A stretch of 64,000 nucleotides of DNA, taken from NCBI GenBank assembly GCA_030704615.1, contig CM060733.1:31744001-31808000 (forward strand), written 5' to 3'. The position numbers were made by a program, and so were the translations under genes. The notes below the pieces were generated by a model, which worked only from the letters and a program-made list of their open reading frames with translations, was not told where the DNA came from and did not search any database. Positions 44,413-57,105 of the stretch are shown piece after piece. Source of the DNA: Takakia lepidozioides (Eukaryota > Streptophyta > Takakiopsida > Takakiales > Takakiaceae). Positions within the stretch are counted from its first letter, which is position 1. Each line of letters starts with the position of its first letter.

Positions 44413-46440
44413 ATGGCTGGGGGAAAAGAGGACGTAATTGAAGGGCAGGTCTCTTCTCTTAGTCTGTGCACACAAGGGGACAAGATTTATGTTTCTCAAG
44501 GAACTCAGACTGATGTGAGTGGAGAGCAGTTGGACGAGTTGATTGCATACTGGGAGTCAGGCATTAGCAATAGACAACAAATTGTTGTAGTTGGCGTTGA
44601 GGGCCTCGATATTGCTTTGGACAGTCAGAACTCTGTTGGAGCAAGCAGTTCTGCAACTGTGGGTGAAATACCAAAGTGGGTGGAAGCTAGGCTTGGAACA
44701 CAGCCAAAGACAGCCCCGGGGACCAAGGTGTTCAGCCACAAGGCTGTGGTGTACTGGAGCAGGAGCTACACAAGTTTTTGCAATCAGACATGGTTGCAGC
44801 CGGACACGCCCTACACGAGGCAACCACGAGCGGGGGTTCATTAGCAATGAAAAGTTTGTTCTGCTTGAAGGAGATGCAGTCATTCGCAATGAGGACACCC
44901 GCAACCGTCTCAAAGCTTTGGAGTTGAGAGACTGTCAGACCCTACCTTTATTTTCTTTAGTATTCAGTGAGCGGGAGATAGGGAAGTATTGATTTGTCTC
45001 TACCTGGAAGAAAGAGGAGGAGGGTTGGTTAGAGCGAGCTACTATAGCTTGGGACAAGGTTAGTGGCAGGTGTCTGGACATAGATATACCTCCTACACCT
45101 TACCATCATGCAGAGCGAGGCACTTTGAGAAAAGTCTGACAGTTGATAGCATAGATCAGGATTAGATCTTGCTTGGTCGGGCCTCCATTCTTCCCCTCCC
45201 TCTTTTTACTATTTTCATTACTTTGTACTTGCAGTTGCCAAAGCCTCTCTTGGTGGAGGCCAGTCAGTCCGGGGTTTTGGGCTGGGATAGTCTGCAGGGT
45301 CAGCACTACAGATGGATTTTGGTGTGGGGGTGTTGATGTTTTGATTTCTTGTGTTTGGATCCCCCCCAACACCTGCTTGCTTGACTATGCGCTATGTTGG
45401 TTTTGTGTGGGCGCTTGCTTTCATAGGGATTAGGCCGGATTTGATCACCGGTCAATCCTAGAGTATGCTGTCGGTGGTGAGGCTGGAGTGATGACCAGCA
45501 AGACCACCAGTGTTTCTTCTATGGTGAGGCTGGGTTGATGACCAGCCAACCATAGGAGTTCTTGCAATGGATGCAAGTGCAGGTGCCCTTAGCCACTGGG
45601 ATATGACCCTTAATCCGCAACAGGTGCTCACCCGTGTCACTATTAGAATTAGTACTAGAGCCTTATAGTGTCACATGGGGGAGGTGCGGGTTGTGAGTGT
45701 CATCACGGAGTTACCCAAGGGTTTTGAGGGGAGTACGGCTACAGGCAGTAGCAGTGAGAGTGGGTTCACCAGACGAGGTGTTCGTTTCAGACCACCTTCA
45801 CCTCCACCCTCAACTAGTGCAGAGTCAGATACAGACTTGGAGGCTTCATCAACAGGTGTGCAATTTCATTCGCCATTGTTGTGGGACGACATGGAGGAGA
45901 TATATGGAGCTACCAAGGGGCCTCGTAGGTACTCTGGAGCTATGGGCACAATCGAGCTGGATGACTTTATCCAGGAGTTCGACAGCTGGTGTGATTTGCA
46001 GCAGATGTGCAATCCACAGCTGTTCACCCCATTCATGGCGTGGAAGGGACTGTTCCAGCATTTGGAAGGCCCACCTATGGACGATTACCATGAGTTCAGG
46101 CGATGACATGAAGCATAGATTGAGGAGTGGAGGATGTATTGGTCACCTGACTACGTCTCCATTACTCGAGGCACGACGCGACCAGTAGCTGCATCAGCAC
46201 CAATGTCTCCCACTGCCAGCACTAGTAGTGGAACAAGTAGTGCAGGTACTTCTGTAGGTGGTACCAGTTCAAAAGGTGCTACTACTCCTCCTGCCACGAC
46301 TACAACACATGTGCCTAGATTCAACCCGGTGGTGGAGTTCTTCCAGGAGTTGCGGACGAACTACCAAGGCGTACAGACAGAGAAGCTGCGAAGTTTGCAG
46401 GACTTCCAGCGCATGAAAGCACAAGCAGAAGGGAGACGAC
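44413..46440 (+). pseudogene. Ty3-type gag (5' part of a retroelement)
   Basis: 45675-46440 encodes a gag: S/P-rich start, then the capsid block YSGAMGTIELDDFIQEFDSW and PFMAWKGLFQHLEGPP. In-frame TGA and TAG follow at about 46104-46118 (FRR-stop-HEA-stop-IEEWRMYW), both consistent with C-to-T changes. An upstream open frame at 44413-44844 (CTQGDKIYVSQGTQTDVSGE) and the stretch to 45674 are not recognised and may be the element leader or LTR. The sequence is cut near 46440 by copy C of the ParB-methyltransferase gene; a Ty3 pol lies beyond that gene. Confidence 0.55.
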
Positions 46441-46444
46441 ATAC

Positions 46445-49400
46445 CAGCTGACCAGGGAAACCCCCTTTCACAAGGTAGAGGCTGTTCACACAATTCCATG
46501 TGCGCAAAACTTCAAACCCTGAAGACTTCAAGTATGATGCCAATGCCCGACGACTATCTTTGTCACATGACTGAAAAAGCAGAAGTGTCCCTGCATCAGA
46601 GAGGAAATTATTACAGAACCCGAACACCCAACTCCAGTAGTTGTCCTTGAATTTGTTCCAGCCTGGCGTCTTGCCCTTTGGAAGAACTTCTGGCACAGCC
46701 TGGCCATCCGGGATGTCGAGAATGACAATGTCAGCCGCATATGTTTTCTGCACACCGCACACGAAGGTGGGACCCACCTGCAACAGACATGTTTATTTTA
46801 AGAACGATGGCAAGAATGTTTTCAAAGAACCAGACTGAAATACTGCCAATGAAACTTTCAGAGAAAAAGGAAAGAAACTGGAATTCTCACCAGATTGAGG
46901 AATGAGATTATGTTGTCTCAGGTAGGCGAAGGCACCCCAGTGTATCCTCTCTTTCGACTCTGCATCATCGCCAGCCAACCCTCATTGACAATTTTAATCT
47001 CTCCTGCCGAATCAGAACGGGAAGGGTGTGGCTTGGCATCGAACACGCACTGAACTGTGCGGGTATATCTTCCAGCAGTGAAGTCCTGCCCACTCTCCTT
47101 TTCCATCTGCTTTTCTTTCTCATTCCCCTTGTCCTTTTCCTTCTCTTTGGACTTGTCTTTGTCCTTTGGCTTTGTTGGTGAGATGGCTATGACATCAAGA
47201 GCCTTGTCTTTTGGTTTGCGGCCCGCCTTCTTTCCCTTCTGCGGCGTTCCCTGAGCATCAGGCTCCTTGGCAGCCAATGTTGCTATGTTTCCTTGGTACT
47301 GCTCGTTAGTCAGAGGCGCCAGCATCTCAGCATTATTGTTCAAATATTTCATGTGTTGTTCTTGAAAGGTCGTGTGCTCCGGTGGGCAGTCAAGGTACCA
47401 GCCACAGTCTCTGAAGTGAGAAGGACTCCAGTCCTTCAATATCCCTGCAGTATACATGGTTGGATCGTTTGCAGGGTCCGACCACATGTCAAGATAGTCT
47501 GGAATACCGCTCAGGTGATTTCCTTCCATAAGCACATATTTCGTGTACCTGTTAAACAGGAGATAAATCCCAACCAACCAAAGCGCGAAGTGAGTAAGAT
47601 ACAAGTAGCACATAATGAAAAAAACATGGAATGAAATGGCTCTGAGAACTGCTCCAATGAGCTCTCAGGACCACGCGACAGCCCTGGATGTGAATGTCGT
47701 CAACGCCATTCAAAAAATTCCATTCAATGATACTACAAATACACCCTAATACACGTGAATGCAAACTCTCGTTTTGGAATGACACAGACATAGAAGTGAA
47801 TGTCGTCAACGTCATTCACTTTGGATTTGTGAATACACTGCTAATCAAGCCTAATGATTTCTCAAAAGAGGCAAAATCATTGGATGGAAACTGAATGTCG
47901 GCAACGACATTTAGAAACTCGAGTAAGGAACCCTCCCTAAAAACTCAATGGACATTTAAAACGTACATAACACTGAGGACCTCATAATTACACTGGATGT
48001 GAATGGCGTCAACGCCATTCACAAAATTCCGAACAAGGAACCAATAAATACACCCTAAGCTCCTAATCCATGTAAATTCAAATTGTCGCTGGTGAATGAC
48101 ACAGACATAGAAGTGAATGTCGTCAACGACATTCACTTTGGATCTATGATAACACAGCTAATCAAGCCTCAAGATTTCTCGCAAGAGGCAAAAGCATTGC
48201 AGAACAACTGAATGTCTGCATTGACATTCAGCAAACTGGAGTGAGGAACCCTCACTGTAAACTCTATGGACATTACAAAAACTTACATAACTCTGAGGAC
48301 CTCTTAACAACTCTGGATGTGAATGTCGTCAACGCCATTCAATGACATTATCATTTCTAATCAGGGACACTATAAATACACCCTAAGCTCCTAATCCAGG
48401 TGAATTCAAATTTTCGCTTAAAAATGACTCAGACAAAGAAGTGAATGTCGTCAACGACATTCAATTTGGATCTATGATTACAATCCTTATGAAGCCAAAT
48501 TATTTCCCAAAAATTGCAGTAGAGTTTCCAGTATAATATTGCACCTGTACACAACTCGCATCATGGCCCACTCTCCTCCAACTTGACTGTCAAAGTCGTT
48601 GGACCGTAAAATGTTACCATCTTTGGAGAACTCCCGGAAAAAATAGTATCTCCAGGTGAGACCTCTCCACTTCCTTATGTATGCCTCCAATGACATTTGG
48701 GGAGGGGAAACAATCGAAATGTTCAAGTCCTTCAAAGTCTGATCCAGCACAATGACGGCGCGCTTTTCGAGTTGCAAATTGTATATTTGTCAGTATTGCA
48801 AATAAGATACTCATCACATAATTGAATAAAAGAAAACGGCTTATTTGAATACACACCTGACTCCAAAATGTAGCCTTGTGGAGCCAGTTATCAAACACCA
48901 AATCACTGATTCCTTCCAGTTTTGTGCCAGGCTGTATGGTGCTCTTTGGGAACTGATTCAAGTCCTTTACTGTCTGATCTGAGTTCCATATCTCCAGCCA
49001 CCTTATTTTTGTTTGTGGGTCGACCATGGATATGGCCAGCCGGTGCAATTTCTCCTGCTACATCTCCGGATGCACATGCTTGTCATAGTGAGATTTGATC
49101 TGCTGAAGGAACTCAGAACCAAGTCCATGATCTACTATTCTAAGCTGATTTCCGAAGACGGACATCAATTTGGTTCTTCGCATTTCAAACTCTTTTTTTA
49201 CTGCTGCTTCCACACCCTTTGATGTCCTTAGTTCCTCTGGTGTAGTGCGGTAATATTCGGATTTTCCCTTCTCAGCTGCCTCTGCCAGTTCTTGCTGCAT
49301 TGATTCAAATAGTGATTAGCACCGAAGGAACTACAAACATGTATTTGAAAAGTAAACTGAGTACAGACTCGGGCTTACCGCATACATGTACTCCAGAAAC

Positions 49401-51431
49401 ACCTCTCGAGTCAAAGAATACCAAGTGCCTGCAGCTCTTCCTGTTTCGCACTTCTTGATTATATTGGGGAGGAGTACTGTCTGAAAATCATCCAGCTTCA
49501 TCAAACCAATCCTCTGAATTCGGAATAGTGTGTAGACCAAGCTTGTTGTCACATGCGATTTCTCTGTCGATCTGCAAAAAACATTGGAAACATTGCATTC
49601 CTTAACACTGTTTTTTTGGGATTAACAAGACACTGCAGAGGGAATGAAGTCTCTAGTATGACTTACTTGTTCACGTCATGCATAGCTGTAAGAAGCCTAG
49701 CGATGTCGTTTTCAGGATCCAAAACCATTGCCTCCACAGCAACATGCTTGTCTTTGTCTTTCGCATGATGTTTCTGAATGTATCCCATCTATGCCAGCAA
49801 TCGGTGGTTGCCGTCCCAGACGTAGAACATGTGGTTGCAGAATTGTTGGGTGTTCTTTCCCATCATGAGGCCCAGCTCGAACTCCTCATTAGCATCTTTC
49901 CAGCACTTATCCCAGGTATCACTGATCTCTGGAGACACTAATGTGCTTTTCCCATTTATATCCGTCAGTGACACATAAAAAACTTGTGCACCAAGTCTAT
50001 ATCCATACACGAAATCACTCTCCAATTTTGTTATGTCATGGGAAAGAGGTGGCACAACAGACATAGATATCATCCGACATAGAGGGATGTCCAGACGCCC
50101 TCCAGATACGAGCATGTCCCTTATAACCTCCTGAGAGTTTACCTTCTGGAATGACATGAGTTCTTTCACCTTGTCAAGGTAGTGCACTTCAGATTCATCT
50201 GCTTCATCGTTATTCTCTGAGCTTTTTCCAGACTCGTCCCCATCTCCAGATCATTTCCCCTCTGATCCTGTAGGCTTGGACCTCACAGTTTTCTGCACGA
50301 TGCCATTCAAATCAGATTGAGTAATGTGCAAATAGTGAACGGCGGTAACAACCATCACTCTGTCTCGTCTCAACAATGAATGGTGTGAAACGAATTCAGA
50401 ACCATCTACACAAGCAAAGCTGATCCTACCGAATTCAAAACAAAACACTATGATTCTAGGGACACAGGAACAGAAAGGTTTTGAGCAAGAGCGAACGGCG
50501 TTAACGACAATCACAAAAGAGTGGGACCTGCCGGATCGGTGTTGTGCAATGACATGTATGTGTAAGTGATTGGCGGCAACGACGTTCAGTATAGTTTAGG
50601 GCGGACAGTAAGTGCAGATTCGTCAGATTGACTCCATTGTGATGAACGTCGCAAGCATTCACTGTTTCTTGTCTATGTCGAGAATACTTTCCAATCGATA
50701 CTCTACCTGAATCTACAGTATGGTCTTCAAATCTTTGATTGGCAGTACCGCCTTTCCACTTCTCTATCTGTTCAACCTCAAACAAAGAAAATGCATTGCA
50801 AAACAATATGACTGAATATGCCGACCCTCACTCTCTCTTGAAACACATAGGTACATAAATCTCATGAGGAGAATCGAATGGCGTTAACGACGCTCGCAAT
50901 TCAGTAGACTTCAATCACATGTTCCTGCTAAAGAAGGGAAGAGGAAGGACTGCTTGAAAGGCTATCAGACAGACTGTATGATCTAAACAATAGTGAATGA
51001 CGGTACCGTCAGTCACCCACTCATTGTGTGGTAAACCCTTAACAGAGGAGTAGAAAGCAAATCACCGTTGTTTCATGGTGATGGTCGGTAGCGACAATCC
51101 CTTTCTGGGACATTCCACTCAATCTCTACGCAGAACTTCAACAATGAAATGTAAGTTAGAGAAAACTTACTGGCGCCTTCTTAGGTTTTGAAATTGGATC
51201 CCCTTCTGCAGCTTTCCTCTTCCCTCTCACATCTGCTGGAATTTATGTCTGCTCTAGGGTTTCTGGACCTTCTCCCGGTTTAGCGTTCCTCGTACTTCCA
51301 CCTCCTTCAGTTTCCCTGCAAGTCATCTCTACATCCGCAGGCTGGTTTCCAACGCGCACTGTTATCGCCGACTGTGTCACAGCCGCTGCCTCAGTCTCGG
51401 TCTGCTCTTGTGAATCAGTCTCCGCGTTCAC
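46445..51431 (-). pseudogene. ParB-like/methyltransferase fusion gene (copy C)
   Basis: Minus-strand multi-exon gene. 51431-51243: acidic N-terminus; ~51240-51175: basic AEGDPISKPKKAP; near 50770-50700: EVEQIEKWKGG. 50290-49679 is the ParB/Srx-like exon (RLDIPLCRMISMSVVPPL, VWDGNHRLLA). The next exons hold TWYSLTREVFLEYM, a helical linker and WNSDQTVKDLN, and end with MMRVVYR at a GT donor near 48547. Methyltransferase part: exon 47548-46891 (YTKYVLMEGNHL ... K/E-rich linker) and exon 46777-46445 (IVILDIPDGQAVPE, NFLSDAGTLLLFQ), ending at a GTATGT donor. Motif I exons are missing. In-frame stops at 50251, 49789 (Trp position) and 49058. Exon borders match copies alpha and beta. Confidence 0.75.
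47680..48470. repeat. Palindrome array E in the ParB-to-methyltransferase intron (copy C)
   Basis: Repeated GTGAATGTCGT-CA-ACGACATTCAC-like inverted repeats centred near 47700, 47807, 47900, 48010, 48122, 48220, 48327 and 48452, about 100 bp apart, in a larger tandem unit of about 310 bp (phrases such as GAATACACTGCTAATCAAGCCT recur in shorter form). Same intron as array D of copy beta but a different palindrome. Single degenerate copies recur in other introns near 50345, 50500, 50570, 50885 and 51005. Confidence 0.88.
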
Positions 51432-51504
51432 CTGCTACCTTGGCCCTGTGTTCTCCAACAAACGACGCCTCGTCATTTGCTCTCTTGCTCTGCGTCTCTC
51501 TCTT

Positions 51505-54500
51505 GGCTTGGGATGGAGAACTAGGGAACAACAATGTAGAAATAGAGGATGATTTCCATGATTGGAATCAGGTTGTCACACAGGAGGAAAGACAGAGAGT
51601 AGCTAACTCTGTAAGCCAGGTGGAGGGAAAGAGTTTAGAACCCAGTCAAGAGGAAGAAATGGAGAGTCGTTGGAGAAGTCTGAAATCCAGACTACACATC
51701 AACCCAGAGCTCGCTCCAGAACAACGGAAAGAGCTGGAGCAAGAGCTAAAAGCAAATCAGGAATGTTTTGCTCTTAGCAAGGCTGACTTAGGATATTGCA
51801 GTGAGGTGGAACATACAATTGATACTCAAGGCTTTCCCCCTTGCAGAAGTCGTCCCAGCCGCCTATCAGAGTGGGAGGAAAACGAGGTACAAGGACAAAT
51901 TGAGACTTTGATCTCACAAGGCAAGATGAGAGAGAGTAGTTCAGAATGGTCGTGTCCAGTTACCCTTCCACCAAAAAAAGATGGATCCAAGCGGTTTTGT
52001 GGTGATTTTAGGCCAGTAAACCGTTTAACCATAAGGGACTCTTACCCTATGCCATTAATTCAGGATGTTTTAAACCAGTTGGGGAAAGCCAAGTGGTTTT
52101 CTGCGCTGGATTTACAATCTGGTTTTTGGCAGATCAAAATGGACGACCGAGACATAAGCAAAACAGCAGGCTAAAAAATGCCACTGCTACCTTTCAGAGA
52201 ACAATGAATAGGGTGCTCAAAGAAGAAATCAAAGATTGCGCTAAAGTTTTTGTAGATGACGTCAATATCCATAGCAAGGACTGGGGAGATCACGTGGGAC
52301 ATATAAAGAGAGTACTGAGAAAGGTTAGAAAGGCCAATCTTAGGCTCAATCCGGACAAGTGTTACTTTGCCAACTTACAGTTGGTATTCCTTGGGCATGT
52401 GATCTCTGAAGAGGGAACGTGGCCTGATCCAGATAAGATAGCTGCTATTGAAATGTTTCCCTTGCCCAAAAACCACACTGCTCTCAAAAGCTACTTGGGC
52501 ATGACAGGGTACTATAGGCCCTATGTCAAAGGATATGCTGGAGTGGCAGTACCCTTGTTCACTCTAACCAAGAAAGATGTGAAGTTTATCTGGAGTGTAG
52601 AGGCACAAAATGCCTTTTCTGCCTTACAGGTGAAGTTGGTAACTGCTCCCATCCTGGCAAGACCAGATTTCTCAAGACCGTTCGTCTTGGATGTTGACTG
52701 GTCCATCAAAGGAGTAGGGGCAGTATTGTCACAAAAGGAGTATAAAAAGGAGAGGGTCATTGCATACGCCAGTAAGGTACTATCTGATGCTCAGCGCAAA
52801 TATCACCCTATGGAAGGTGAATGCTATGCCCTGGTGTGGGGAGTATTACACTTTAGGCAGTACCTGTATGGAACCCCTTTTGTAATCAGGACTGATCACA
52901 AACCACTGGAGTGGTTGGCAGCGGTAAGTGACGCATATGGACGCAGGGGTAGATGGATCATGACGTTACAAGATTTTGAGTTTAAAATTGTTCATAGGGC
53001 AGGTGCTAGGCATGCTAACGTAGATGCGCTAAGCAAGTATCCAGTGGGACCAGCAGAGGAAACCGAGGAAATCAAGGTATACTCTACTTCTCTATACAGT
53101 CAGAAAAGGGAAGGAAGGAAGAGGGATGGAGCCTATCTTCTTAAACTAGAGTGGGATAGGGGTGCCATCAAGGCTTATCTATTTCAATTTAAGGAGGGTA
53201 AGAAGGAGTTGAGAGAAGAGACTCATAGGCAAGTGGGGTATAGCAGTGAAAGAGGGGAAATGATCTGCAAAAGAGAAGAGTACTATGCATGTGTGTGGGG
53301 TCTTTGGCATTTCAAAAAAACACTGTTGGGAAGTCATTTTTCTTTAGAAACAGATCTGGACCCATATTGGTGGCTGTACTCAGAGCACCACATATGAATA
53401 GATTTGCTTGGTGACTTTTCATTTGAGATCGTTCCTGGAATAGATAGCTCTTCCACAGGTGGAAGGTTGACCAAGGCTCATGGTATATTGAAAGGAGGAC
53501 TGAAACCAGGTACAATGCCAAATGGGGAGGAAAAAAGGGTGACTTTTGCTGCACAGACTTTGGCTGCCAAGAAACAAGGAAAGGGAATTGATCAATCAAG
53601 TCCTATCAATCTGGTCAGGGAGGGTATTTAGAAAGATATGGGTGTAGGAAAAAAGGAGGTTCCTGCAATCAACAACAAAGAAGAGGAAGATCTGATGGCC
53701 TTTTGTCCCACCATCCATGTGATTACCCGAGGATCTCATGCTCGTGATCAGGAGCTAAGCAAGGTACAGCCAGCCTGCAAAATTGTGAAGGAACGATCAA
53801 ACGATGAAGAGGGAAGCTTGCAAGAAACACCATTCCTTCAACAATCTACAAGCACAGAAACAACAAGAAAAACTCGGGTGACTTCCTCGTCAGAATGGCC
53901 AGTGGAAGAGAACATGAGGGGTGAGTGTTCCACCAAGACATTTTATTCTTCAGACAGTGATGGGCCACATTGTTCCGAACAAGACACTTCTTCTTATAAC
54001 AGGGATGATGAAGGGGACTGGGTGCCATGGAGCACACCCACCAAGGCCACTCAGATGTCACTATTACGCGAAGCTGAAAGATGGGGGAAAAGGTCTCTCA
54101 TCAGCTCTGACAATCATACAGCAGCTGTTAAGGAGGAAAGGCAACCTGATGTACTTGATGATGTGGAAGTTATGCATCTCTTATGTTTTGGAGAAGTCAA
54201 TGACTATCTGACAAAGGAGGAGAGCAAAAGAGTCAATAGGCGGGCAAGGCAGTACTCCTATCTCAAGGGTGAGGTCTACTTTGAGGGAAGGGTAGTTCCA
54301 CCAAGAACGGACAAAGAGGCAATAATCACTGAAGTGCATAAGGCCACGGGCCATTTTGGAGTCCGAAGAACACAAGAGGAGATATGCCGACGGTATTTCT
54401 GGCATGACAGAACAAAACTCATCAGGCAAGTACTCAAAGGCTGTGGCGAATGTCAGATGGCTAAACAGAACGGAGTGTTGCGCTCAGGTAGCTCAAAACT

Positions 54501-55406
54501 GAGTATTCTAGTAGTGGATCTGTTTTTCAGAGTTGCAATTGACACGGCAGGACCATTACCTATAACCAACAGGGGAAATCAGTACTTTCTGGTGGCAATA
54601 GATCACTTTTCAAAATGGATAGCAGCGGCACCAGTGGCAGATCACACAGCAGCACTTGCAGCCCGCTTTCTGGTGAAGAAGTGATCGACAGGTATAGCTG
54701 CCCACACACATTGCTCACTGACAACGGCACGGAGTGGGGAGGCGAGTTTGAAGATGCATGCCGCAAATATGGTATAAAAAGGGAGCATAGCGCCCCTTAC
54801 TGGCCTCAGTGTAATGGTATGGTGGAAAGGGTGATTAAGTCTCTCAAACAGAGCATCACCACCTTAGGAGTTGGAAACGACACTGAGTGGGATCAGAATC
54901 TCTACAAAGCCTTGTTTGGTTACAGAATGGGTGTTCATGCTTCGACCGGATTCTCACCTTTTCAAGTGCTGACTGGTAGGATTCCAAGGCTGGGAATTGA
55001 CAACAGGTTGCAATTTCTTACAGCAGCAGTGAATTTTGATGGATCTGTGGCAGAGGTCACACTTATGATGCAGCAGAAAATCCAGCTCCTCACAGAGATG
55101 AAGGCAAAGCTGCGAAAAAGTGTGAAGAAAGGGCAGTGTCAGCAGGCAAGGGATTATGAAAGGAGGCATCAAGCAGGGCATACCTACTGCAAGTTGATGG
55201 AAAATAGCAAGGTAATGATGTTGAGGCCTGGAAAGAGATCTTCCATGACATCTCTATGGGAGGGACCTTATGACTTTTTGGGATACAAGGATGCAGGAAG
55301 CACCACAAGAACTGGGGAAGTTGCACGAAGATGTAGGTTGAGAGATGGGGCAGACAAGGAATGGGTAAGAAGTAGGAGGGATTTGAAACCTTCATACAAC
55401 CAATAG
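51505..55406 (+). pseudogene. Pol of retroelement 4: RT, two RNase H-like domains, integrase
   Basis: RT fingers/palm (PPKKDGSKRFCGDFRPVN; FSALDLQSGFWQI), with a short deletion and frameshift at about 52170 removing the stretch before LKNATATFQR; catalytic VFVDDVNIHS. RNase H 1: FVLDVDWSIKGVGAVLSQ and EGECYALVWGVLHFRQYL. A second RNase H-like segment (EWDRGAIKAYLFQF; KREEYYACVWGLWHFKKTLL) follows at about 53140-53390. After a hydrophilic spacer comes integrase: HKATGHFG, CGECQMAKQNG, AIDTAGPLP, LLTDNGTEWGGEF, GMVERVIKSL. Breaks: TGA near 53397 and TAG near 53631 in one frame, and a one-base shift near 54675. Confidence 0.82.
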
Positions 55407-55470
55407 GTGGTCAGCCATGAAAATGGTCAGTGAGGACCCTGACACTTAAAAAAGGGAGACACACTACATA
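51505..55470 (+). mobile_element. Ty3-type retroelement 4, pol part
   Basis: Plus-strand pol followed by a purine run (AAAAAAGGGAGA near 55449) and, at 55471, a TG-starting sequence that could be its 3' LTR. Gag-like sequence of a Ty3 element lies 5 kb upstream (45675-46440), separated by copy C of the transposon gene; whether the two halves were one element is not proven. Confidence 0.65.
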
Positions 55471-55797
55471 TGTAGTGTGAATGCAGGGGGTAAACATTCA
55501 AATTTTTGTTTGGCATCAGGATTCGGCATTACTACGAAGGGAGTGCCCTGGTGCTAATGAGGGGAAGGAATTATCCATGACTACAGGTAATTCCATGGGA
55601 ACACTATGCTATTGCTCTGCCAGGACAAAATATGGCTAAGTTATGACATGCGCCTTTTTCATCCCTAGGATAAATGATTTTCATCGATGATGTTTAAACC
55701 TAGAAGCTCGGGCTGTGAAAAACGAAGGGAAAGAGTGCGGGCAACTTTTCGTAGCTGCTGCAGTGGTGTTGGCAGCACAGTATGTCTTAGAAAGTTC
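55471..55797 (+). repeat. 327-bp inverted repeat, left arm
   Basis: Starts TGTAGTGTGAATGCAGGGGG and matches the reverse complement of 60702-61028 with three mismatches. Directly outside it, CACACTACATA makes a 20-bp palindrome with the arm start. It may be the 5' end of the LTR of retroelement 4 (a purine tract precedes) or an arm of a transposon inverted repeat. Confidence 0.9.
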
Positions 55798-57050
55798 CAC
55801 CTGCGCAAGGGGAATCAGCTTGCTTTAAAGAGCAACGTTAAAGGCTCTTGCTTGGCATTCTGTGCAAGAGGAAGCGGTGCCACCTTCTTCGTAGTAATGA
55901 TCAATTCTGAAGGCTGAGCATGTGATGAGAGCGGTGCACCACCGCTGCCGCCATTGTCTTGAAGAGCACAGTTATGAGGAGATGGAGCGGCTCAACAGCT
56001 GTTGGGGCATGAGAAGTGCAGGCTGGTGTGTATGGCGCTTCAGGTTATCTGTAATTAAGACTTGTAGCTGCTTTCTGTCTTATTGCTGTAGGACCAGATC
56101 AATTCTTAGGGAAGAAGTGCACATGTAGAAGGATAGGGTAGAGGTTGGCAGGCACAAGGATGTTGCCAGCAGATGAAGCAGAGCCGTCATGACATAATGA
56201 GGACTGGAATTACGATAAGAAGAAACGTTGAATGTGGCTGATGACAGAGTTGATGAGGTGCCATCTTGACAGGCAGACCCACCGCTTCACTGGAGTATAA
56301 GACAGATAAGTTCGAAGAGTGTGGGTGACTTAGAAATCGCTTTGTGAAGTTTTGGACTATCTCTTGTATGTAGAAAGAGACACAGATATGTGAGGAAGAA
56401 AAGAGCTTTGGGAAATGGAATGAGGACACTGGACTTCAAACCAGGATAGGCTGGAAATGGATGCACCTGCTGTTACATTGCACAGTAGGAGAAATGATCG
56501 GGGACAGGGTTAACTCATCGCTGGGTCAGAATGGTTGCTGTTTGTTGTATTCTTGTTCTTTGTTTCAGTGTCATGAGCCTGTAAAAACAATGTGGCCTTG
56601 GATGTTGACACATTGCAGCCAATGTGGAACTAGCTTAGTAGGTAGAGGAAACCAGTGAAGGTTAGATATAACTGTTTGGAAGGAGCAGAAGGGATGATGT
56701 GGATGGGGCAGAAAAACCAACACTGTTTGGGGTTTGGATCTGATTCTCAGAGTGCTCTCAGCATGTGAACAACTGAGGTTCACAGTTGATGGGAAAAAGA
56801 GAATTGTCAGGGTGTGTAAATTGAGACCTGTAGATGGGTTGAGAACTGTCTTGGGCAAATGGCTACACCTGGGAAAAGGGGAGTGTGAAGCATCTGTCAT
56901 TGGCAAGAGAGGAACTGATAAAAGGGCTGATTATGTCTTGTGTGACCAAGGTTGATTTCAATGCTGGGTACACTGGATGCCTGGCTGAATGCGCATTGCA
57001 TTGCATCTTAGACATGCTATTGTGAAAAAGTGAGGAATCTGCAGACCCTG

Positions 57051-57105
<55 letters not shown>

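Noticed and set aside
55461-55480. 20-bp palindrome CACACTACAT/ATGTAGTGTG as a separate regulatory site
   Set aside because: It sits at the inverted-repeat boundary and may simply reflect the junction; only one copy is seen, unlike the arrays.
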